Below the pieces are notes generated by a model that was not told the origin of the DNA, did no database searches, and saw nothing but the letters and a program-made list of their open reading frames with translations. The position numbers and the translations under genes are program-made. A stretch of 9,242 bases of DNA from Chloroflexota bacterium (lineage in GTDB: Bacteria > Chloroflexota > Ktedonobacteria > Ktedonobacterales > Ktedonobacteraceae), in the NCBI GenBank assembly GCA_005881495.1, contig VBHI01000028.1:1-9242 (forward strand). Direction: 5' to 3'. Below, piece after piece: positions 4,639 through 9,242 of the stretch. Within the stretch, counting starts at the first letter, position 1; every line of letters begins with the position of its first letter.

Positions 4639-7245
4639 CTATTTCCTTTCATCGCCTGCTGCTCTATCTCCCATCTCAATAGCCTGCGCCAATCCTAGCC
4701 AGCAAATCGCAGGAGGTATGCGTTTTTCATCTAGCAGGTTAATCGTCAGCAGCGGGCAACACATCATTGCTAGCCACACTATTTCTTTCCAATCATCAGG
4801 GAGCCCACCTCGTGAATCCAGCATTTCCCTGAGAGGAGCATAGAGAAAGTATAATTTTGTCTCGTAGATGGCCTGGCGTATGGCGGTCAACTCAAAATTA
4901 TGCTCGACGAAAATGTCCGAACCACGAACCGTAACCGACAATTGCAAGCTCTGAGCAATTTCCTGCGGGAAATACATCCATGTCGCATACACATTATGAA
5001 AGAATGGTTTGACAATATCAAGCAGCGGCGAATGGCGACCAGCAAAGGCCGGGTCAAAATAAAGATAGTCTTTCCTATCTTGCAAAAAAACATTGCCAAA
5101 ATGAGCATCACCATGACCTATGATGGTCATTGCCTCGCGAGCAGGATGAAGCACGCTGCTGGCCCGCTCAATCAACTGGTCTAAGGTTGGCTGGTTTTGT
5201 TTTCCCACAATGATAGCCCCATGCCGATCATAGATCGTCCAACGACAGGTAAGCAGTTCCTCAAAAGCTAACCCCTTCTCCGCATGTCTCTCACTCTCAT
5301 CATTTGGAAACGGCAAAAATTTTTCTTGATAGAAGTTCTTTAAACGTCCACCTGCAAGACGATGCCAGAATAGTTGATGAATGGGCGCCTGTGCATGCTC
5401 TGCTGCCGTACTCAGTGTAAGGGTCGCTTCGTAAATGGCCAGCAAGCGCTCACATTCCCGTTTTTCAGCAGCAATAACCGTCTCAAATGCATCACGGTCC
5501 GCCGCGACCGCTTTGCCACCAGTTTCGACTTCGCGCACCAGGTCGAACATGACTGGCCATCGTACGACAGGATAAATAACCATCTGTCGCCCCCCTTCAT
5601 GTATCGTTTGTAGTGGCCTGACAATGTTGTATCCTGCCTGGTGCAGCATATCAGCGTGATAGTATTCCTCGATTATACCCTGCTCTTCCACGTGTGTCTT
5701 GAAAAAGAAGTCTTCACCATTGAGTCGGTAAACCCCATTAAATGAGTTCAGAGAGACGGCTTTTGGAGTCAAGGTCACGCTTTCAGGATTCAATCGCATA
5801 TGCCGTGCAAACCAGCGTTGTAGGAGTCGCTCAGCCTTCCCCTTATCAGCGAACTGAAGTTGCTGGATGGTTGCAAGACTATCCATCTTTTCTAGCAGTT
5901 CTGGTAGTTCTGTGATGTCTTCAATAACGAAATCAGGGTTGTTTTGTTCTAAGAGTCGGCGAGCCTCTGTCGTGCGAGCTCCCGTTAGCACGGCCACAGT
6001 AATCGCTCCGGCCGAGCGTCCGCCCAGTATATCACTGCTGGAGTCTCCCACTACCACAAAGTGTTCACTCTTCACAGGCATTTTTCGTGATGGTTTGGAA
6101 TCCCCAGGCTGTGGGGCCCCAGGCTGGGGTAGTGGCACTCCTTTGCTTTCCAGAGATTCTCTCAGGAGCTCGATATCGCTATAGCTTTGATCGACCGCTA
6201 CCAGGAATTGAAAGGGATGCGGTTTGCCCAGCAGTGTTTGATCACCACGCGCACGCAATAGTGCTTCTGCTCGCTCGACATAGTCATATGTGGCTATGTG
6301 CTCCTTATCAAAATAGTGACTTAGACCATACATGTCGAGAGGAAAGATAGCCTCCTGGTAGGTACGCCCCGTAGCAATACCCAACACAAACTGCCGTTGT
6401 CGCAGCGTTGCAAGAGTAGATTGTACCATTTCTACAGGAAGAAGAGGCTGCTCAAAGTGAATACATCCTGGCTTTCCTGGTTGTGCTGGAGCATGACCAT
6501 ACGTCTGAGTATAGAGATCATCGCCCAGGTACCATTCTTGAAAGATATCCTGGCAAAATGCCCAGAAAGGGCTATACCGTGAAAATACACCCTCTATCGG
6601 AAACCCCAACAAATCACTCGCATAGAGGTCCAAACGGTTAATCAAACCCAGCCCAACATATCCCTCGAAGACAGGCAAATCAAACAGTGATATCAAACGT
6701 GTATAGTAGGGGCGACCCTTGTGGTCGCCCTGGAACTTGCGGTCGCCCTGGAAACGGTGCCCTGCCATTCCGTCCATTCGCCCTCTCCGTACGACCTGCT
6801 CTCTAAAACCAACAAGCCATTCAGCATCCCAGGGCTTTAAGGGCATTAAGCCAGGAAGATCTGGAACGCTTGATAATAGATCAATCAGGTGCAAACATAC
6901 AACTGTATAGCATGTATCCCAATTGGAGTTGATAGCGCGTGCCTTGAGTTCAAGTATTTCCGCCTCTGGAAACAGAGCGCGACTGAGCGTGCGACTCTCC
7001 TCAGCAGTAACAGCCGGCGTATAACGCCCATTTGCACTCAAGACACTTTGCTCTATGTTCCAATAGCGTGGGCTAAAGCAAAGTTCATGCAAGGTCAACC
7101 CCGCCGCATCCCAGTAGGCCTCTTCGCTGGTAATCACACCATCTAAATCAAATATGACCAGGTTCCCCGAGTACTCCCTTTCATCGCTGCTGACCATAGG
7201 TAGGCGCGCTAGCGGCGTTGCAGCAATGGATTTCAAATCATTCAA
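4639..7245 (-). CDS. HAD-superfamily phosphatase fused to an APH-type phosphotransferase, function unknown
   Basis: An 868-residue two-domain protein. Residues 28-450 are a HAD hydrolase: motif I FDLDGVI (D33, D35), motif II IATGR (T292), motif III GKPHP (K341) and motif IV GDSSSD (D401, D405). The 259 residues between motifs I and II make a very large cap. Residues 490-868 resemble aminoglycoside/choline-kinase-like phosphotransferases: FFFKTH (K516, ATP lysine), IGHGDAHFGNVF (709-720; D713 base, N718) and YFDPAFAG (D731 metal). All key residues of both halves are present. The TTG start overlaps the hisG stop (TTGA) with AAAGAGG 5 nt upstream; ATG at 7195-7197 (M17) lacks a ribosome-binding site. 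Repeat-derived stretches occur at residues 4-23, 165-183 and about 368-388. The slot between hisG and hisH and the HAD fold suggest histidinol-phosphate phosphatase as one hypothesis; a kinase/phosphatase acting on a small metabolite is the alternative. The substrate cannot be read from sequence. Confidence 0.85.
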   Translation of the reverse strand: MNDLKSIAATPLARLPMVSSDEREYSGNLVIFDLDGVITSEEAYWDAAGLTLHELCFSPRYWNIEQSVLSANGRYTPAVTAEESRTLSRALFPEAEILELKARAINSNWDTCYTVVCLHLIDLLSSVPDLPGLMPLKPWDAEWLVGFREQVVRRGRMDGMAGHRFQGDRKFQGDHKGRPYYTRLISLFDLPVFEGYVGLGLINRLDLYASDLLGFPIEGVFSRYSPFWAFCQDIFQEWYLGDDLYTQTYGHAPAQPGKPGCIHFEQPLLPVEMVQSTLATLRQRQFVLGIATGRTYQEAIFPLDMYGLSHYFDKEHIATYDYVERAEALLRARGDQTLLGKPHPFQFLVAVDQSYSDIELLRESLESKGVPLPQPGAPQPGDSKPSRKMPVKSEHFVVVGDSSSDILGGRSAGAITVAVLTGARTTEARRLLEQNNPDFVIEDITELPELLEKMDSLATIQQLQFADKGKAERLLQRWFARHMRLNPESVTLTPKAVSLNSFNGVYRLNGEDFFFKTHVEEQGIIEEYYHADMLHQAGYNIVRPLQTIHEGGRQMVIYPVVRWPVMFDLVREVETGGKAVAADRDAFETVIAAEKRECERLLAIYEATLTLSTAAEHAQAPIHQLFWHRLAGGRLKNFYQEKFLPFPNDESERHAEKGLAFEELLTCRWTIYDRHGAIIVGKQNQPTLDQLIERASSVLHPAREAMTIIGHGDAHFGNVFLQDRKDYLYFDPAFAGRHSPLLDIVKPFFHNVYATWMYFPQEIAQSLQLSVTVRGSDIFVEHNFELTAIRQAIYETKLYFLYAPLREMLDSRGGLPDDWKEIVWLAMMCCPLLTINLLDEKRIPPAICWLGLAQAIEMGDRAAGDERK
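4643..4661. repeat. Partial copy of the initiation-site repeat before hisH
   Basis: ttcctttcatcgc at 4643-4655 is identical to 8345-8357 before hisG. After one extra c, tgctg (4657-4661) continues the match. On the - strand this reads CAGCAGGCGATGAAAGGAA. It provides the hisH ribosome-binding site and encodes the last residues (AGDERK) of the HAD-APH protein. The match is short, so descent from the same element is likely but not certain. Confidence 0.4.
6102..6129. repeat. Palindromic CCCCAGGCT double repeat in the HAD linker
   Basis: CCCCAGGCT occurs at 6102-6110 and 6117-6125. Each copy is closed by GGGG (6113-6116 and 6126-6129), and GGGGCCCC forms the centre. Read on the - strand it encodes the Pro/Gly-rich stretch PLPQPGAPQPGDSKP, between HAD motifs III (K341) and IV (D401). 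These are 60 residues apart, where about 30-35 is usual. It looks like an in-frame repeat insertion in a surface loop. Confidence 0.55.
6698..6753. repeat. Hairpin repeat, copy 1, inserted in frame in the HAD cap, with an 18-bp tandem tail
   Basis: cgtgtatagtaggg (6698-6711) leads into an 8-bp perfect stem: GGGCGACC (6710-6717), loop CTTGT, GGTCGCCC (6723-6730). The 18-nt unit 6718-6735 is repeated at 6736-6753 with one mismatch. On the - strand it encodes FQGDRK-FQGDHK-GRPYYTR (residues 165-183), a hydrophilic insertion in the HAD cap. A second copy with the same 14-nt leader lies at 8413-8446. The tandem units preserve the frame (6 codons each). Confidence 0.75.
7175..7234. repeat. Dispersed element covering the first codons of the HAD-APH gene
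   Basis: It matches 8375-8414 at 34 of 40 positions (7175-7214), including GACC-TAGGTAG and the 8-bp palindrome CGCTAGCG. Its far end atggatttc (7226-7234) matches the far end of the hisA-hisF element (3244-3252). On the - strand GCAGCGATG near one end can pair, with one G-U pair, with CATTGCTGC near the other. It encodes residues 4-23 of the HAD-APH protein, before the first HAD strand, so this N-terminus is repeat-derived. Confidence 0.65.
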
Positions 7246-8354
7246 CGCAACCTCTTTAATCGTTCATGCAGGCTACGAACACGCACAGATTCTCTCTCAA
7301 AACGATAGGTCAATGGAGTTATATCGATATGTTCTGCCCCCATGCTCCGTAAAACAGCGACGGCATCTAACAATTCTGCGCTAGTGTTTCCTATGTTTAT
7401 CACCCCAGATATACTCAACCCGTAGCGGCCCACCACCATACTCCCGCTATCGCTTCCAGCAAAGTTATTTTTATCGGAACTTGCAGTGAGAAATTCAAAA
7501 CCAGGGATACGCGATTTCAACCGCTCGCTGATGGTATGTATCTCCTCGGCCCTTTCAACCTGTACATGCGTAGTGAGCACCGAGCGGTTGCGTGCCTGCA
7601 TACGAGCATCAACTAACTCCAATATCATCGAAGCCAACCGTAAAGCCTCTTTGCTCCGACTCAAAAGACGCGCATTGGCAATCAGACAGGCTTGAGAACG
7701 TAAGACAACACCGTCATTCAGCAATTTCAGGCGGTTTTCACGGAGCGTCGTACCAGTCTCGGTCAGATCAACAATCAAATCAGCCGTATCGGTCAATGGC
7801 GCTGCTTCTAGCGCTCCATGTGGAGAAACAATCTTACAATGTGTTATACCATGACGGCGCAGAAATTGCCCTGTCAAGTTGGGATACTTGGTGGCAATAC
7901 GCAGACCTCGCCCTTTCTGTGTTGCATAGTAGCCCGCCAGGTGCCAGAGATCAGCACAGGTACTCACATCGATCCAGGTTTCAGGTACTGCTACGACGAG
8001 ACGACAAGCGCCGAAGCCAAGATCGCGCTCTAAAACGATGATATCGCCGTCCTGGTCATCATCAACATTCCCCTCATCATTATACCCTCGCTGTTCAGCC
8101 AGAATATCAAAACCAGTGATGCCGAGTGTAGTGTCACCATCTTGCACCAGCGTGGGTATATCTGCTGCACGTTGAAAGACCACTTCCAAACCCGGTATAC
8201 TCCCAATGCGCGCAAGATACTGGCGCGGGTTGCTGCGGTTGACCTTCATCCCACATTCAGCGAGAAAGGCCAGCGTTGCGGCCTCTAAAGTACCCTTCCC
8301 AGGCAGCGCGAAACGTATTTCTTGTTCCTTTGCCACGGGCATAATTCCTTTCAT
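7242..8354 (-). CDS. hisG: ATP phosphoribosyltransferase HisG, long form with C-terminal domain
   Basis: Catalyses the first committed step of histidine synthesis, ATP + PRPP to phosphoribosyl-ATP. The N-terminus RFALPGKGTLEAATLAFL and the PRPP-binding signature DLIVDLTETGTTL (192-204) are diagnostic. GITGFDIL (78-85) and ACLIAN (222-227) also fit. An acidic insertion (NDEGNVDDDQDGD, 92-104) is unusual. After residue 250 a region of about 115 residues, ending AVLRSMGAEHIDITPL (333-348), resembles the ACT-like regulatory domain of long-form HisG, which binds histidine. At 370 residues it is longer than usual long forms (about 290). The ATG at 8352-8354 overlaps the preceding stop (ATGA) but lacks a ribosome-binding site. 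AAAGGA at 8346-8351 could serve the GTG at 8334-8336 (9 nt) or the ATG at 8340-8342 (3 nt), so the true start may be 4-6 codons later. Confidence 0.95.
   Translation of the reverse strand: MKGIMPVAKEQEIRFALPGKGTLEAATLAFLAECGMKVNRSNPRQYLARIGSIPGLEVVFQRAADIPTLVQDGDTTLGITGFDILAEQRGYNDEGNVDDDQDGDIIVLERDLGFGACRLVVAVPETWIDVSTCADLWHLAGYYATQKGRGLRIATKYPNLTGQFLRRHGITHCKIVSPHGALEAAPLTDTADLIVDLTETGTTLRENRLKLLNDGVVLRSQACLIANARLLSRSKEALRLASMILELVDARMQARNRSVLTTHVQVERAEEIHTISERLKSRIPGFEFLTASSDKNNFAGSDSGSMVVGRYGLSISGVINIGNTSAELLDAVAVLRSMGAEHIDITPLTYRFERESVRVRSLHERLKRLR
7251..7257 (-). promoter_or_regulatory. Ribosome-binding site supporting the TTG start of the HAD-APH gene
   Basis: AAAGAGG lies 5 nt upstream of the TTG (7243-7245), within the last codons of hisG. 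It favours the TTG over the in-frame ATG at 7195-7197, which has no purine-rich sequence at a suitable distance. Confidence 0.5.
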
Positions 8355-8414
8355 CGCTGCTGATCGTCAGGTACTTCCTTGCATTCCTGCTGACCGTAGG
8401 TAGCCGCGCTAGCG
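8345..8414. repeat. Tandem 30-bp repeat spanning the hisZ-hisG junction
   Basis: The unit at 8345-8373 (ttcctttcatcgctgctga...) recurs at 8375-8402 (ttccttgcattcctgctga...) with a period of 30 nt, followed by the palindrome CGCTAGCG. On the - strand each unit carries CAGCAG-(C/G)-ATG-AAGGA. The distal unit is translated as C-terminal residues of the upstream protein. The proximal one supplies its TGA stop, the candidate hisG ATG and the AAAGGA sequence. It is the same family as 7175-7234 and 3181-3252. Confidence 0.7.
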
Positions 8415-9242
8415 TGTATAGTAGGGTTGACCCTTGCGGTCAACCTGTGTTGCTCGACCTTCAACGGTAGACCTTCAACCAAAGAATCTAGTAGAGAAAA
8501 GCTTTCTTGACCCGTCTTCAAATTTTTTATGGTAACACCCCCCGTACGCTGCTCACTATCGCCAACAATTATTGCCAGCAGCATTTGCTTCTTTGCCGCC
8601 AATTTCAAACCGGCTCCGACGCCATGGCCCGTCACATCCAACTCTGTTCGCAGTCCTTGCGAACGCGCTGCGCGAGCCACATGCAAGGCATACGGCACAT
8701 CACTTTGGCTAATAGGAATCACCAACGCCTGCGTGGCTATACTTTGCGGCAGGTCGCTTCTAGATAATTGCGCGAGAAGGCGTTCAACGCCAAAGGCGAA
8801 ACCGCAGGCTTTGACATCACGACTACTACCGACCGCACGCATCAGGCGATCATACCGCCCTCCTCCACAAAGTTGAGCATCAAAGCCATCCCCATCCTGC
8901 GTATGTATCTCAAAAACCAGCCCTGTATAGTAGCTGACTCCGCGCCCAAGTGATAAGTTGAGCACAATCTGCTGGTGTGGTACACCACACTGCTCAACAA
9001 TCGCTACGAGCTGTTTCAGTTCCACCAGCGGCTCCGCGTCCAGCTCGTAGCGATCTAACAGCTCACTGAGTTCGTCAAAGACCTGGGGTGGAGAACCGGA
9101 GACAGCATGCAGCGCACGCATAAAGTCTAGCGCGTGCAGAATCTGCCTCCGTTGCTCGCCTCGCCCCACTTTCCATAAAAAGCGCTCAATAACCTCACTG
9201 CGATCAGCATCATCTCCAAAAGAGATACTGATGCCGTTCAAC
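8351..9242 (-). CDS. hisZ: HisRS-like protein, probably HisZ (ATP phosphoribosyltransferase regulatory subunit), 5' end outside window
   Basis: About 296 C-terminal residues of a class II aminoacyl-tRNA-synthetase-like protein; the frame runs off the window edge. Histidine-binding motifs are LGRGVSYYTGLVFEIH (HisRS consensus RGLDYYTGTVFE, so D is S here and the Arg is kept) and LCGGGRYDRL; class II motif 3 is GFAFGVERLL. A complete HGTP-type anticodon-binding domain follows (ALVIPISQSDVPYALHVA, then LAIIVGDSEQRTGGVTIKNL). HisZ usually lacks that domain, so a true histidyl-tRNA synthetase (hisS) is a real alternative. HisZ is preferred because the gene overlaps hisG (ATGA) and leads the his operon, and because of the altered GLDYY motif. 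However, this HisG has a long-form C-terminus and may not need HisZ. The last 40 or so residues are encoded by two repeat elements and are not part of the family fold. Confidence 0.7.
   Translation of the reverse strand, partial: LNGISISFGDDADRSEVIERFLWKVGRGEQRRQILHALDFMRALHAVSGSPPQVFDELSELLDRYELDAEPLVELKQLVAIVEQCGVPHQQIVLNLSLGRGVSYYTGLVFEIHTQDGDGFDAQLCGGGRYDRLMRAVGSSRDVKACGFAFGVERLLAQLSRSDLPQSIATQALVIPISQSDVPYALHVARAARSQGLRTELDVTGHGVGAGLKLAAKKQMLLAIIVGDSEQRTGGVTIKNLKTGQESFSLLDSLVEGLPLKVEQHRLTARVNPTIHASAATYGQQECKEVPDDQQR
8413..8446. repeat. Hairpin repeat, copy 2, in the 3' end of the HisZ-like gene
   Basis: cgtgtatagtaggg (8413-8426) is identical to 6698-6711. It leads into an 8-bp perfect stem: GGTTGACC (8425-8432), loop CTTGC, GGTCAACC (8438-8445). 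Compared with copy 1, two stem pairs differ on both arms, so pairing is preserved. It is translated as part of RLTARVNPTIHA, one frame out of register with the translation of copy 1. Confidence 0.75.
8456..8479. repeat. Short direct repeat gaccttcaac next to hairpin copy 2
   Basis: gaccttcaac occurs at 8456-8465 and 8470-8479, a period of 14 nt that breaks the reading register, just before the hairpin element. It encodes part of VEGLPLKVEQ at the end of the anticodon-binding domain and may mark the edge of the composite insertion. Confidence 0.4.

Noticed and set aside
6698..6731. Hairpin as an intrinsic transcription terminator
   Set aside because: It lies inside an intact reading frame, has no T-run on either strand, and a second copy sits in another gene.
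6718..6753. Repeat units resembling the start of a CRISPR array
   Set aside because: Only two 18-nt units in direct tandem without spacers, lying inside an intact coding frame; no cas genes.
4639..7245. HAD-APH protein as an aminoglycoside resistance determinant
   Set aside because: The APH motifs define a broad kinase superfamily, and the his-operon context and HAD fusion do not point to antibiotic modification.
7592..8041. 149-residue + strand reading frame opposite hisG
   Set aside because: Antisense shadow of a gene with clear family motifs; no domain features of its own.

Overview
The window lies on a bacterial chromosome and holds the 3' part of an isoleucyl-tRNA synthetase gene on the + strand (1-1380). 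Facing it on the - strand is a tightly packed histidine-biosynthesis operon (9242 down to 1450). Base composition is close to 50% GC. The repeated hairpin sequences, the eukaryote-like (type 2) IleRS and the unusual His proteins suggest a large-genome Chloroflexota, perhaps Ktedonobacteria. That taxonomic guess is inference from style, not a search result.

The - strand operon, in order of transcription, is: a HisZ/HisRS-like protein (8351-9242, 5' end outside the window), hisG (7242-8354), a large HAD-phosphatase + APH-type phosphotransferase fusion (4639-7245), hisH (4021-4638), hisA (3252-4016), hisF (2400-3167) and a divergent hisIE (1450-2406). Junctions are 4- to 7-nt overlaps, direct abutment or a 4-nt gap, except for an 84-nt gap between hisA and hisF. 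The genes cover PRPP to PR-ATP (HisG, with a possible HisZ partner), PR-ATP to ProFAR (HisIE), ProFAR isomerisation (HisA) and imidazole ring closure with AICAR release (HisH-HisF). hisB, hisC and hisD are not in the window. The HAD-APH fusion sits between hisG and hisH, where hisD-hisC-hisB often lie.

The most unusual signal is a set of dispersed repeats threaded through the operon, several inside reading frames. (1) A hairpin element beginning cgtgtatagtaggg occurs inside the HAD-APH gene and in the 3' end of the HisZ-like gene. The two copies are read in different frames and have compensatory stem changes. (2) An element carrying CAGCAGCGATG(A/C)AAGG lies at the starts of hisF, hisG and the HAD-APH gene, with a weaker copy before hisH. 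It supplies ribosome-binding sequence and, in places, C- or N-terminal codons. (3) A CCCCAGGCT palindromic repeat lies in the HAD linker, and a small hairpin insertion lies in hisA. These look like Rickettsia-RPE-style palindromic elements that have been exapted as protein segments and translation-initiation modules.

The convergent gap (1381-1449) holds an imperfect hairpin that may serve as a bidirectional terminator. No promoter is visible, because both transcription units begin outside the window.
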